Shown: positions 43,019 through 52,221 of the stretch, in pieces
Layout of the letters: each line of letters opens with the position of its first letter
How positions within the stretch are numbered: position 1 is the first letter of the stretch
Source of the DNA: Leptolinea sp964420995
GTDB taxonomy: Bacteria > Chloroflexota > Anaerolineae > Anaerolineales > Anaerolineaceae
NCBI GenBank assembly: GCA_964420995.1
Contig: CAYQUX010000008.1
Location: 62,001-126,000 of the forward strand
DNA: 64,000 nt
Direction of reading: 5' to 3'
Notes under the pieces: model-generated
Databases searched by the model: none
What the model saw: only the letters and a program-made list of their open reading frames with translations
What the model was told of the DNA's origin: nothing
Program-made: the position numbers and the translations under genes

Positions 43019-45673
43019 ATGGCCACGCCCATCCTGGCAACCAAGCTGTATATTCCCGCCCTTCGGTCAAAAACCGTGTCACGCCAACGGTTGCTTAATC
43101 GCGTTAAAGACGGATTGAATCACAAATTGATCCTGATCTCTGCTCCGGCGGGGTCTGGCAAGACAACCCTGGTGAGCGAATGGGCCGCGCATTGTGGCCA
43201 GGCCGTCGCCTGGCTTTCGCTGGATGACGGAGATAACGACGCGATCCGCTTTCTGCGTTATTTGATCATGGCCATGCAATCCATTTCTCCTTCCATCGGA
43301 AAGGGGATCCTCGGGCTGCTCGATTCCCCCCAGCCGCCGCCTGTTGACGCCATGCTCGCCGTCCTGTTGAATGACATCGCCGCGTTGAAAAGCAATTCGA
43401 TTCTGGTGCTTGACGACTACCATCTGATCGATTGTCAACCGGTGGATGAAGCGTTGTCTTTTTTACTGGAACATATCCCCCCACAAATGCATGTGATCAT
43501 CACCACGCGCGCAGATCCCAGGCTGCCCTTATCACGTTTGCGCGCCCGTGGGCACATGATAGAACTGCGCGCGGAAGACCTCTGTTTTAACCTGGGCGAA
43601 ACCACGGAGTTTCTAAACCGGGTGATGGAACTCAACCTCTCGCCAGAGGATATTGGAGAACTGGAAACCCGGACGGAAGGCTGGATCGCCGGCCTGCAAC
43701 TGGCCGCCATATCCCTGCGCGGGCAAAAGGATCCGGCCGGCTTCATCCATGGATTTAGCGGAAGCCATCATTATGTACTGGATTACCTGATCGAAGAAGT
43801 GATCCGCCAGCAGCCTGAACGCATCCAGACCTTTTTGCTGTGCACATCCATCCTTGACCGCATGTGCGGCACGTTGTGCGATGCTGTTATGGAATCATCG
43901 GCAGGGACCGGGCAGGAAATTCTTATTGAGCTGGAACAATCCAACTTGTTCATCATCCCGCTGGACAATGAACGCGGGTGGTACCGCTATCACCATTTGT
44001 TTGCCGACCTGCTTCGGCAGAGATTAAACCAGCACCCCCCTTCGCTTGCCACCCTACCCATGGAAATGACTGGCAGCGAGATCGCCGCGGACCTGCATTT
44101 CCGCGCCAGCCAGTGGTACGAAGAGAATGGGCTGGAGGTGGAAGCATTTCAACATGCCGGTTCCGCCGGTGACATGGACCGTGCCGAGCGTCTGATTGAC
44201 GGCAAGGGTATGCCGCTGTACTTCCGCGGGTCAGCCGCACCTGTTTTGCACTGGCTTGAATCGCTTCCCCGTGCTGTTATGGATTCTCGTCCATCCCTGT
44301 GGGTGACCTACGGTGCGGCGACCATGATTTCTGGTCACCCAAGCCAGGTGGAACCTAAACTTCAATCAGCCGAGAGATTACTTCGGAACCATCCGGCAGA
44401 TGACCGCAGGCGTGACCTGATCGGGCAGATTGCCGCACTGCGAAGTCTTGTCGCCGCATCTAAAAATGATGTCGAAACCATCATCGCTCAATCGAACCTC
44501 GCCCTTGAGAATCTTCGCCCTGATAATCAATCCATCCGGACGATCACAACCTTTTCCCTGGGTGTGGCGTATGAACTGCAGAACAATCGTACAGCCGCCA
44601 TGGAAGCCTACAAAAACGTATTTACCATCGCGCAGAGCTCCGGGAATTTCATGTTCATGCTGGCCACTCTCTCTTCACTAGCGAATTTGCAGATTGTGGA
44701 AAACCAGCTTCATCAGGCATTTGATACCTGTAAACAATCCATTCAAATTGTTAACGACCCTGACAACTGGTTGTTATATGACCCATTTTACCGGCTTGCC
44801 TTTATCCAATATGAATGGAATAACCTCGAGTCCTCCAGTGAATATGCCGAATCTTGCATTCGACTGGCGCCGCAAATTGAATGCGGCACTGTAGTTTCCG
44901 CCGAGATAATTCTCGCACGCATTCAATCAGCCCGGGGTGATTTTGAGGCCGCGGCTGACTGCCTGCAGAAAGCAGCTGATTTTTCGGGGACTCGCAGCCT
45001 CACTGACCATACCAGCGAAGTTGCCTCTGCCCACGTTGACCTGCTGATCCGTCAGAGACATCTTGAACAGGCTGCCGCCCTTGCCGAAACACACGGCCTG
45101 CCTTTGGGTCAGGTCAGGGTTGAACTTGCCCGCGGAAATGTGGAATCGGCGCTGGCTATCCTGGACCCTCTGCGTTGGAAGATCATGGAAATGGATCGAC
45201 CGGATGAGCAATTAAAGGCCATGGTGCTTCAAGCGGTGGCATTTTTTGCTCATGACGAGAAAAACAAGGCCGTGCGGATGCTGGGTGACGCTCTTAAGAT
45301 GGCCCGGGAAAGTGGGTTTATCCGACTCTTCCTCGATGAAGGCGCGCATATGGAAGAGCTGTTGACCGAAACCCTCGGGCAGGGTATCCAACCGGAGTAT
45401 GCCGGTCAATTGCTGGAGGCGTTCCGCGCGGAAAGAAGCCAACCAGTCCAAAGTGAAAATTCAGCCGCCCAGCCATTAATCGAACCGTTGACGGCGCGGG
45501 AGCTGGAGGTACTGCGGCTTATCTCTGCCGGCCTTTCCAATCGGGAAATTAGCGAGCGATTATTCCTGGCGTTGAGTACTGTCAAGGGGCACAGCCGGAT
45601 CATCTTCGATAAATTGCAGGTTCAGCGGCGTACCGAAGCCGTAGCACGGGCCCGCGAATTGGGTTTACTCTAG
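43019..45673 (+). CDS. MalT-like LuxR-family ATP-dependent transcriptional activator
   Basis: 884 residues: STAND-type NTPase with Walker A APAGSGKTT (about 42-50) and Walker B SILVLDDYH (about 127-135), winged-helix arm, a long TPR-like helical sensor (about 380-790) and a C-terminal LuxR HTH (LTARELEVLRLISAGLSNRE, STVKGHSRIIFDKL). Such regulators sense a ligand through the helical repeats, bind ATP, multimerise and activate. They are very numerous in Anaerolineae. The gene appears leaderless and has its own terminator; the target may be the adjacent membrane-protein operon. Confidence 0.93.
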   Translation: MATPILATKLYIPALRSKTVSRQRLLNRVKDGLNHKLILISAPAGSGKTTLVSEWAAHCGQAVAWLSLDDGDNDAIRFLRYLIMAMQSISPSIGKGILGLLDSPQPPPVDAMLAVLLNDIAALKSNSILVLDDYHLIDCQPVDEALSFLLEHIPPQMHVIITTRADPRLPLSRLRARGHMIELRAEDLCFNLGETTEFLNRVMELNLSPEDIGELETRTEGWIAGLQLAAISLRGQKDPAGFIHGFSGSHHYVLDYLIEEVIRQQPERIQTFLLCTSILDRMCGTLCDAVMESSAGTGQEILIELEQSNLFIIPLDNERGWYRYHHLFADLLRQRLNQHPPSLATLPMEMTGSEIAADLHFRASQWYEENGLEVEAFQHAGSAGDMDRAERLIDGKGMPLYFRGSAAPVLHWLESLPRAVMDSRPSLWVTYGAATMISGHPSQVEPKLQSAERLLRNHPADDRRRDLIGQIAALRSLVAASKNDVETIIAQSNLALENLRPDNQSIRTITTFSLGVAYELQNNRTAAMEAYKNVFTIAQSSGNFMFMLATLSSLANLQIVENQLHQAFDTCKQSIQIVNDPDNWLLYDPFYRLAFIQYEWNNLESSSEYAESCIRLAPQIECGTVVSAEIILARIQSARGDFEAAADCLQKAADFSGTRSLTDHTSEVASAHVDLLIRQRHLEQAAALAETHGLPLGQVRVELARGNVESALAILDPLRWKIMEMDRPDEQLKAMVLQAVAFFAHDEKNKAVRMLGDALKMARESGFIRLFLDEGAHMEELLTETLGQGIQPEYAGQLLEAFRAERSQPVQSENSAAQPLIEPLTARELEVLRLISAGLSNREISERLFLALSTVKGHSRIIFDKLQVQRRTEAVARARELGLL

Positions 45674-45696
45674 CCGTGCTTAAACCAAAAACATAA

Positions 45697-45721
45697 CCCC
45701 TGTGTTAATCAGGGGCTTTTT
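45697..45721 (+). terminator. Rho-independent terminator after the LuxR/MalT gene
   Basis: CCCCTG / CAGGGG stem with a 7-nt loop, then CTTTTTC. Confidence 0.75.
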
Positions 45722-45804
45722 CATTTAAGAGAATCAATACCTGCAGTCAATACTTAAGTATCTGGCTGGCAATACCGCCTTCCCGTTATAGTTGGCATGT
45801 ACAT

Positions 45805-45849
45805 TTTCCCTGAAGAGGGAAATAAAAAAAGGCAGCCGGGGTTTCTGCC
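45805..45849 (+). promoter_or_regulatory. Small hairpins in the leader of the DUF6326 operon
   Basis: TTTCCCT-GAAG-AGGGAAA (45805-45822) and GGCAG...CTGCC (45831-45849) lie between a TATAGT element (45787-45792) and the ribosome-binding site of the first gene. They could affect translation or mRNA stability. Confidence 0.35.
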
Positions 45850-45878
45850 TGGCGCCTGTCTGGAAAATAGGAGAAAAA

Positions 45879-46316
45879 ATGAGTGTTGTCAATGCAATAA
45901 ACACACGAAACGATAGGAAATCACTTCTATCCACCCTGTGGATCTTTGTCATGTTCAACTACCTGTATTGCGACCTTCTATCCAATATGCAGGCGGATGT
46001 GCTAAGAGATTATTTGAACGGCCATGCCGCGAGTTTCCAGATCACCCCCATGTTCCAACTGGGAGCAGGGATTCTGATGGAAATCCCGACCGTCATGATC
46101 CTCCTGGCGTTCATCCTTCCCAGGCGCGCCAATCGGTGGGCGAACATCATCGCCGGGTCGATCATGACCATCGTGCAGGTATCCTCTCTATTTGTTGGTA
46201 CCGGGCCAACCCCGCACTACATCTTCTATTCGATCATTGAAGTCTCATGTACCGCGGCCATTGTCTGGTTGGCGGCAACCTGGCGCGATTCCGCCAAACC
46301 GGCCATTGATGAGTAA
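45879..46316 (+). CDS. DUF6326 family membrane protein (first copy)
   Basis: 145 residues with four hydrophobic helices. STLWIFVMFNYLYCDLLSNM, QADVL, then PRRANRWANIIAGSIMTIVQ are the family blocks. The role is unknown. ATAGGAGAAAAA decides the ATG at 45879. It heads a run with DUF4386, an MDR dehydrogenase and a second DUF6326 gene. Confidence 0.75.
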   Translation: MSVVNAINTRNDRKSLLSTLWIFVMFNYLYCDLLSNMQADVLRDYLNGHAASFQITPMFQLGAGILMEIPTVMILLAFILPRRANRWANIIAGSIMTIVQVSSLFVGTGPTPHYIFYSIIEVSCTAAIVWLAATWRDSAKPAIDE

Positions 46317-46353
46317 TATTTTCGCGAATTAATTAAAAGAAAGAAAGTGTTGC

Positions 46354-47028
46354 ATGCAAACCACAAATAAAACAAGAATTTTAGGTATCGCATTCCTCAT
46401 TCAGGCAGTATTTTCCCTCGTCGGTAACGCGGTTTTTCTGAACCCGCTGACCAAATCGGGTGATATTCACCAGGTACTGGTCAATATCGCGGCCAACCCG
46501 CTTCAGGTGCGGATCGGCGTCTTATTCGAAATGATCACCGCGCTGGGTGTCATTTTTCTGGGTGTGATACTCTACCAGTACGGACGAAAAGAAAATGAGT
46601 GGATGGCATTGACCGGGATGTGCTTCTACATCCTTGAAGGAGCCCTGCTGGCGGCCAGCAAACTCAACGGGCTTGTCCTGCTGGATATCAGCCGCACCTA
46701 TATGGAAACCGGAAATCCCGCCCATCTGGCATCCATTGCCAGCGCGTTGGTTAGTTCCATGAACTACAACTACACGTTGTCCATGCTGGCTTTTTCCGCC
46801 GGCGCGCCGTTTCTGTACTACCTGATATACCGCATCCACATCGTGCCATCCTGGCTGATGCTCTGGGGTTTGATCACCGCGGTTTGCCCCTGCCTGGTTG
46901 CCACCGTGGCTACACTATTGGGTATCACAGTACCCTTTGCTTTCTACCTCCCCTATGCGCCGTTTGAATTTGTGATTGGCATCTGGATTTTGATCAAAGG
47001 GATCAGCCAGCCAATAAAGACTGTCTGA
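46354..47028 (+). CDS. DUF4386 family membrane protein
   Basis: 224 residues, about six transmembrane helices. ILGIAFLIQAVFSLVGNAVF at the start, RIGVLFEMITALGVIFLGVILY and a late GLITAVCPCLVATVATLLG fit DUF4386. Function unknown. Starts 37 bp after the first DUF6326 gene. Confidence 0.8.
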   Translation: MQTTNKTRILGIAFLIQAVFSLVGNAVFLNPLTKSGDIHQVLVNIAANPLQVRIGVLFEMITALGVIFLGVILYQYGRKENEWMALTGMCFYILEGALLAASKLNGLVLLDISRTYMETGNPAHLASIASALVSSMNYNYTLSMLAFSAGAPFLYYLIYRIHIVPSWLMLWGLITAVCPCLVATVATLLGITVPFAFYLPYAPFEFVIGIWILIKGISQPIKTV

Positions 47029-47070
47029 AAGTGATATGGATTAAAAATTAGGATCATGGAGCTTTATAAA

Positions 47071-48060
47071 ATGAAAGCGATTGTATACAAAAACTATGGA
47101 CAACCGGACGTCCTGCACGTGGCAGAAACCGCCAAACCAACGCCCGGTGACAACGAGGTATTGATCAAGGTTCACGCTGTGGGTGTAAATTACGCCGACT
47201 GGCATATGCTGACCGGGACACCCTTCATCGCCCGCCTTTCCTTCGGGTTGTTCAAACCGGGAAAGCACATTCTCGGCGCGGATGTCGCCGGGGTGGTGGA
47301 AGCCACCGGAAAAAACGTGACCCAATTCAAGGCAGGGGATGAGGTGTACTGCGACCTTGGTGCGGTAAAAATGGGCGGATTCGCCGAATATGTTTGCGCC
47401 CCGGAAAAGATCACCGCCTTTAGACCCAAAAACATACCGTTTGTGGAAAGCGCCGCCATCCCCATGGCAGCGGTCACCGCACTGCAGGCGCTGCGTGACG
47501 GTGGACAGGTGAAACCCGGGCAGAAAGTACTCATCCACGGAGCGGCCGGCGGGGTGGGAACCTTTGCCATTCAGTTCGCGAAATTGATGGGCGCCGAGGT
47601 CACAGCGTTGTGCAGTACGCGCAATCTTGATCTGGCCCATTCACTGGGTGCCGATCATGTGATCGACTACACCAAAGAAGATTTCGCCGTCATGGCACCA
47701 AAATTTGATTTGATCCTGGGAATCAACGGTGATCGTTCGATTTATGATTACCGCCGCGCGCTGGCGCCGCGGGGAATATACCTGATGGTTGGCGGTTCCG
47801 ATAAACAGATCTTCCAGGCTATGTTCCTTGGACCATTCCTGTCATCCCGCAATGGACAATCCTTTCGCATGTTCCCGGCAGAGACCAGACAGGCTGATTT
47901 GGAGTATGTCAAGGAGTTGGTTGAGGCGGGAACGATCAAACCGGTGATCGACCGGGTATACCCGCTTTCTGAAACTCCGGAAGCCATGCGCTATATCGGC
48001 GCGGGACACGTCCGCGGAAAGATCGTCATTTCGGTGATCCCGGATATCACGGGGAAATAA
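47071..48060 (+). CDS. Medium-chain dehydrogenase/reductase (quinone oxidoreductase-like)
   Basis: 329 residues. MKAIVYKNYGQPDVLHVAE, AVGVNYADWHMLTG, ILGADVAGVVEATGKNV and VLIHGAAGGVGTFAIQFAKLMG show an NADPH-binding MDR protein. The catalytic Cys-His-Glu zinc ligands of alcohol dehydrogenase are replaced (NYADWH), so it belongs with zinc-free quinone or enone reductases. ATG at 47071 has TGGAG at fitting distance; an ATG 15 bp upstream has it too close. Part of the DUF6326-DUF4386 operon. Confidence 0.9.
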   Translation: MKAIVYKNYGQPDVLHVAETAKPTPGDNEVLIKVHAVGVNYADWHMLTGTPFIARLSFGLFKPGKHILGADVAGVVEATGKNVTQFKAGDEVYCDLGAVKMGGFAEYVCAPEKITAFRPKNIPFVESAAIPMAAVTALQALRDGGQVKPGQKVLIHGAAGGVGTFAIQFAKLMGAEVTALCSTRNLDLAHSLGADHVIDYTKEDFAVMAPKFDLILGINGDRSIYDYRRALAPRGIYLMVGGSDKQIFQAMFLGPFLSSRNGQSFRMFPAETRQADLEYVKELVEAGTIKPVIDRVYPLSETPEAMRYIGAGHVRGKIVISVIPDITGK

Positions 48061-48074
48061 TAAAGGGTTGCGAG

Positions 48075-48440
48075 ATGGAAGACATACAGATTAAATTAGC
48101 CATCATCTGGATTGCCTTGATGTTGACCTATCTGCTGGGGGATGTGTTGCGTATTTTTTGCGGCGATTATAAGGCAGGAGAACTCAGCGGGCAGGCTGCG
48201 ACCGGAAACATGTGGCTGGCGATTGCCGCACTGATGGTCATACCGATCATCATGTCTGTGCTCACACTCTATCTGGGGCAGCCAATAAACCGTTGGGCGA
48301 ACATCGTGGTCGCTGGATTCTTTTTTCTGTTCAATATCATCGGGCTGCCCACATATCCCGGCGCGTATGACCGCTTCCTGATCGCCGTCAGCCTGGGGAT
48401 CAATGCATTGACAATCTGGCAGGCCTGGGTGTGGGCATAG
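48075..48440 (+). CDS. DUF6326 family membrane protein (second copy)
   Basis: 121 residues, four helices. LAIIWIALMLTYLLGDVLRI and LGQPINRWANIVVAGFFFL parallel the first copy (LRDYL; RRANRWANIIAGS), so the operon contains a diverged pair. It starts 14 bp after the dehydrogenase stop. The inverted repeat copy at 48554 with TCTTTTC may end the transcript. Confidence 0.75.
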   Translation: MEDIQIKLAIIWIALMLTYLLGDVLRIFCGDYKAGELSGQAATGNMWLAIAALMVIPIIMSVLTLYLGQPINRWANIVVAGFFFLFNIIGLPTYPGAYDRFLIAVSLGINALTIWQAWVWA

Positions 48441-48467
48441 CACCAGTAGCGATCAAACCAAAAGACA

Positions 48468-48515
48468 CCTTCCTCCAATCCTGCTTTTTGGATTGGGGGA
48501 AGGCCGGGATGGGGG
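48468..48515 (+). repeat. Dispersed palindromic repeat, copy B1
   Basis: CCTTCCTCCAATCC and GGATTGGGGGAAGG form a stem around TGCTTTTT, then the tail CCGGGATGGGGG. It matches copy C at 46 of 48 positions. Confidence 0.8.
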
Positions 48516-48553
48516 CTATGGCTGGCGTGAAAAACTTTCGTCAGGCTCATCTA

Positions 48554-48597
48554 CCCCCTCCAACCTCCCCCATTTTCAAAGAACGAAAATGGAGGAG
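48554..48597 (-). repeat. Dispersed palindromic repeat, copy B2 (inverted)
   Basis: On the minus strand a stem-loop (CTCCTCCATTTTC with GAAAATGGGGGAG) precedes the tail GTTGGAGGGGG, the same design as copies A, B1 and C. It faces copy B1 about 40 bp away. On the plus strand the hairpin followed by TCTTTTC can work as a terminator. Confidence 0.65.
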
Positions 48598-48675
48598 TCT
48601 TTTCTTATGATGAATATAAAAACTTTGGGATTTATTTAATAAACCACTCTTCAAATAATCAGAAGAAAAAAAGTT

Positions 48676-48723
48676 CCTTCCTTCAATCCTGCATTTTGGA
48701 TTGGGGGAAGGCCGGGATGGGGG
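48676..48723 (+). repeat. Dispersed palindromic repeat, copy C
   Basis: CCTTCCTTCAATCC and GGATTGGGGGAAGG pair with G-T wobbles around TGCATTTT; the tail is CCGGGATGGGGG. It lies just upstream of the TetR promoter. Confidence 0.8.
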
Positions 48724-48768
48724 TTTACACCGGGTATTGGCTAAATTCATCAGTCGATTTTCCACATC

Positions 48769-48816
48769 TTGACAAACAGATGATGTAATTCTATAATGAG
48801 TGAGTAGTCAGTCATT
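48769..48816 (+). promoter_or_regulatory. Consensus promoter with overlapping TetR-type operator
   Basis: TTGACA (48769-48774), 17-bp spacer, TATAAT (48792-48797) is a full consensus sigma-70 promoter. Overlapping it, 48795-48816 is a 22-bp near-palindrome with half-sites AATGAGTGAG and AGTCAGTCATT of the pattern AATGAnTGAnTA. The TetR protein encoded just downstream is expected to bind here and repress itself and the following membrane protein. Confidence 0.85.
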
Positions 48817-48835
48817 ACCTAACAGGAAATTGTAT

Positions 48836-49414
48836 ATGGTCCGTGAACAAAGCCCTGAAAAAAGAGATCTCTACCTGCTCACCGCCCTGCATTTGTTTGC
48901 TGCCAAGGGCGTCAAGAACACATCCACTGCCGAGATCGCCCGCGAAGCCGGAACAGCCGCCGGGACGCTGTTCCTGTACTTTCCTACAAAACAGAATCTG
49001 GTGAATGAACTGGCGGTATGGGTCAGCAAGGCGGAAGCTGAAGTCGTCAATTCCCGGTTGACAGTCGACATGAACGCCAGGCAGATGCTCTCCGTGATCT
49101 GGGAGGAATCCATCCACTGGTTGATCATCAACCCGGACGCGTATCAGTTCTCGCAGCAAATCCGCGATCCTGGCGTGCTCACGGAAGAAACCGTTCGGCA
49201 AACCGGAATGAATTTCCAGTTTTATTACACAGCCATCCAGAAAGGGCTTGCGGATGGCGACCTGAGGGATTATCCGGCTGACCTGATAGGCGGATTTCTC
49301 TACCAGGGGATAGTAGCTGTCATGGAATATATCCGGCTGCAAACTGATACAACCCATCAAGAAGATGTCATCCGGCAGGGATTTGAAATTTTCTGGAACG
49401 GCTTTTCTCTCTAA
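48836..49414 (+). CDS. TetR/AcrR-family repressor
   Basis: 192 residues with an N-terminal HTH (LLTALHLFAAKGVKNTSTAE, then IAREAGTAAGTLFLYFPTKQ). The rest is helical ligand-binding domain. AGGAAA sits at good spacing from the ATG at 48836. The operator overlapping its promoter indicates autorepression. It is followed 19 bp later by a small membrane protein gene, the likely target. Confidence 0.92.
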   Translation: MVREQSPEKRDLYLLTALHLFAAKGVKNTSTAEIAREAGTAAGTLFLYFPTKQNLVNELAVWVSKAEAEVVNSRLTVDMNARQMLSVIWEESIHWLIINPDAYQFSQQIRDPGVLTEETVRQTGMNFQFYYTAIQKGLADGDLRDYPADLIGGFLYQGIVAVMEYIRLQTDTTHQEDVIRQGFEIFWNGFSL

Positions 49415-49433
49415 ACAGTCAAGTGAGGTATAT

Positions 49434-49796
49434 ATGAACAACAAAATTATCATCACCAGCCTGCTGCTGGTTGGCATGATCCTGACCGGTTTCATTGTCA
49501 GCCGATCAGGCAAACCGTACGGAACATTGCTGCTAACGCTGCATAAACTTGTTTCGCTTGGAGCTCTGATCTTTCTGGTAGTGACTGTCAATCAGGCAAT
49601 CCGGATCACTACTGTCAATCCGATAACTCTGGTTGTGATCATCTTGTCAGCGGTCCTGTTTATCGCGTTGTTTGCCACCGGTGGAATTGTGAGCGCCATG
49701 AAAGCGCCACCCCGGATCATTTTAACCATTCATTATATTCTGCCTTACATGCTTGCTGTATCTACACTGGGAACACTATTTTTATTTCGGGTATGA
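49434..49796 (+). CDS. Small four-helix membrane protein
   Basis: 120 residues, nearly all hydrophobic: helices at about 4-22, 33-52, 60-80 and 96-116. It has a short basic loop (KPYG) after helix 1 and a His in helix 2. I recognise no family. Co-transcribed with the TetR gene (GAGGTAT ribosome-binding site), so a role in export or stress linked to the TetR ligand is possible. Confidence 0.7.
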   Translation: MNNKIIITSLLLVGMILTGFIVSRSGKPYGTLLLTLHKLVSLGALIFLVVTVNQAIRITTVNPITLVVIILSAVLFIALFATGGIVSAMKAPPRIILTIHYILPYMLAVSTLGTLFLFRV

Positions 49797-49860
49797 TGCC
49801 ACGCGATGAAAAATCGGGTACCATGAGTAATATCAAACAATTTTTCAGGGAGGTACCGCC

Positions 49861-50529
49861 ATGTCTGGATATGACCTTCGCCCCGTCCTGGATTTTGCCG
49901 CCGCGTTAAAACTCAACAATAACCGGCCCTGGTTCATGGAGCACCGCGATGAATACGAATCCGCGCGGTTGAATTTTGAGATATTCGTTTCCGCTCTCAT
50001 TGGCGAGTTGTCGAAAAGTGATCCTCTGGGCGGCATAACGCCAAAGGATTGTATTTTTCGTCTGAACCGGGACCTGCGTTTCACGAAAGACAAGACACCT
50101 TACAAGCCGTACATGAGTGCCTATATCGCGCCGGGCGGGCGAAAATCACGGCTGCTCGGGTATTATGTTCACCTGGAACCCGGCAACGTGATGCTGGCCG
50201 GAGGCATGTATGAACCGGAGCCGCAACAGCTGAATGCGTTTCGCGAGGCGATCAGCCGGAATTCGCGTCCGTTTCGCGAAATATTGGCGGATACCACCTT
50301 CAGGGAGTATTTTGGCGGGGTCGGCGGAGAGCGTCTCAAAACCATTCCCCGCGGTTTCACGGCAGATCATCCAGATGCCGACCTGCTGCGGTTGAAAACC
50401 ATCACGGTCACACGGCGGCTGGCGGAAAGTGATGTCGTATCACCACCATTCTTCGAAACGACTATCAATACGTTTCGGGCTATGAAACCCTTTCTGGATT
50501 ATTTGCAAAATTTTATTCAGATCGAATAA
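49861..50529 (+). CDS. DUF2461 family protein
   Basis: 222 residues. FAAALKLNNNRPWFMEHRDEY, then IFRLNRDLRFTKDKTPYKPY and AGGMYEPEPQQLNAFREAI are the signature blocks of DUF2461 (TIGR02453). Function unknown. GGGAGGT precedes the ATG. Confidence 0.92.
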   Translation: MSGYDLRPVLDFAAALKLNNNRPWFMEHRDEYESARLNFEIFVSALIGELSKSDPLGGITPKDCIFRLNRDLRFTKDKTPYKPYMSAYIAPGGRKSRLLGYYVHLEPGNVMLAGGMYEPEPQQLNAFREAISRNSRPFREILADTTFREYFGGVGGERLKTIPRGFTADHPDADLLRLKTITVTRRLAESDVVSPPFFETTINTFRAMKPFLDYLQNFIQIE

Positions 50530-50633
50530 TTTCAATATCCGATTCTATTTTCTCGGAGACCGAAATCGTATAATTGGGGAACATAATTCATCCGAATAAC
50601 CGAAAACAACAGCCGGATCGGAAAGGAAACTAA

Positions 50634-51602
50634 ATGCGTATTATTGTTCTGGATGGCTTTACATTGAATCCCGGTGATCAATCCTGGGAGAAACTCCAAT
50701 CGCTGGGTGAACTGGTGGTATACGACCGTACCCCCGTGGAACAGACAGTGGAACGCGCCCGGGGATTCGACGTCCTGCTCTCCAATAAAGCACCGGTCAC
50801 CCGTGAAATGATCGAAAACCTGCCCGATCTGAAATACATCGGGTTGCTGGCAACCGGTTACAACATTATTGATATCAAAACCGCGGCGGAACGCGGTATC
50901 CCGGTAGCCAATATTCCCGAATACGGAACGTATTCTGTCGCCCAGATGGCTTTCAGCCACCTGCTTAATCTTTGCCAGCATGCCGCCGAACACAGCGCCG
51001 CCGCCAGGCAGGGGAGATGGAGCCGATCCAACGATTTTTGTTTCTGGGATTTTCCACTTATTGAGCTTTACGGCCTGACCATGGGCATTGTCGGGCTGGG
51101 GCGCATTGGTAACGCGGCCGCCGGCATGGCACTCTCTTTTGGGATGAAAATCCTGGCGCATGACCCAAAACCGCCAGCCAGACTTCCAGAAGGGATTGAA
51201 CTTACCGACCTGGAAACGCTCTTCCGTCAGAGCGATGCCATCAGTCTGCATTGCCCATTGACCGACACCAATCGGGCGTTCGTCAACTCTACCCTGCTTA
51301 AAATGATGAAACCCACCGCGTTCCTTATCAATACCAGCCGCGGGCAGTTGATTAGAGAAGCCGACCTGGCTGACGCGTTGAACAAGGGCATCATCGCCGG
51401 CGCCGGACTGGACGTGCTCTCGGTGGAGCCGCCCGACCCCAATAATCCGTTATTGTCGGCAAAGAACTGCTACATCACTCCGCATATTTCCTGGGCCAGC
51501 GGGGCTGCCCGCCGACGATTGATGGAAATGACATACCAGAATGTGCGCGCGTTTATTGAAGGAAAAGCCATCAACGTGGTGAATGGAGTTGGAATTGTAT
51601 AA
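50634..51602 (+). CDS. D-2-hydroxyacid dehydrogenase (glycerate dehydrogenase-like)
   Basis: 322 residues. GIVGLGRIGNAAA is the NAD-binding turn; the catalytic Arg lies in INTSRGQLI, the Glu in DVLSVEPP and the His in YITPHISWAS. The HprA-like length and pattern suggest reduction of hydroxypyruvate or glyoxylate. The 3' end overlaps the HAD hydrolase gene by 20 nt. Together they could remove glycolate/glycerate-type intermediates. Confidence 0.92.
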   Translation: MRIIVLDGFTLNPGDQSWEKLQSLGELVVYDRTPVEQTVERARGFDVLLSNKAPVTREMIENLPDLKYIGLLATGYNIIDIKTAAERGIPVANIPEYGTYSVAQMAFSHLLNLCQHAAEHSAAARQGRWSRSNDFCFWDFPLIELYGLTMGIVGLGRIGNAAAGMALSFGMKILAHDPKPPARLPEGIELTDLETLFRQSDAISLHCPLTDTNRAFVNSTLLKMMKPTAFLINTSRGQLIREADLADALNKGIIAGAGLDVLSVEPPDPNNPLLSAKNCYITPHISWASGAARRRLMEMTYQNVRAFIEGKAINVVNGVGIV

Positions 51603-52221
51603 AAACATTATCTGGGATCTGGATGGAACCCTGTTTGACACCTACCCGGCCATCGCGCGCGCCTACCAGACTGCCGTGCGCCATTTTGGAGGGGATGCCC
51701 CGCTGGATTGGATATCAGATCAGGCAAAAATATCCATGAACCATTGCGCTACCACCCTCGCGGACATGGTTGGCGTAAGCGAACCGGAAATTTCAAGCCT
51801 GTTTGACGAAGAATATGACCGAATTTCCCCGCTGGATCAGCCTCCCTTTCCCGATGTGATCGAGGTTTGCCAGACCATTCTTGAAAGAGGCGGGCGGAAC
51901 CTGATTGTCACCCACCGCACCATGAAAGGCGGAACTGTTTTGCTCAAAGCCCACAGGATGGAACGCCTCTTCACCGAAGGGTTTGGCCGTGAGGCAGGTT
52001 ATGCCAAAAAGCCCGACCCGGCCGCGTTCCTGGCAATGATGCAAAAATATAGCCTGCCGGTGAAAGAAACACTGGCCGTCGGTGACCGGGAGATTGACAT
52101 TCAGGCTAGTCAGGCTGCCGGATTGTTCACTTTTATGTATGGCAGCTCCACCAGTCACACTCAAGCAGATATGAAAATTTCTCATTATAGCGAGTTACTC
52201 AAGTTCTTGAGTACCAATTGA
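51583..52221 (+). CDS. HAD-superfamily phosphatase (phosphoglycolate phosphatase-like)
   Basis: 212 residues with HAD motif I WDLDGTLFDT, motif II LIVTHRT, and motifs III/IV KKPDPAAF and AVGDREIDIQ. The cap domain is the Gph/PGMB type. It overlaps the previous gene by 20 nt, unusually long for this window, and the start is at the ATG in that overlap. Substrate inferred only from context. Confidence 0.88.
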   Translation: MELELYKNIIWDLDGTLFDTYPAIARAYQTAVRHFGGDAPLDWISDQAKISMNHCATTLADMVGVSEPEISSLFDEEYDRISPLDQPPFPDVIEVCQTILERGGRNLIVTHRTMKGGTVLLKAHRMERLFTEGFGREAGYAKKPDPAAFLAMMQKYSLPVKETLAVGDREIDIQASQAAGLFTFMYGSSTSHTQADMKISHYSELLKFLSTN

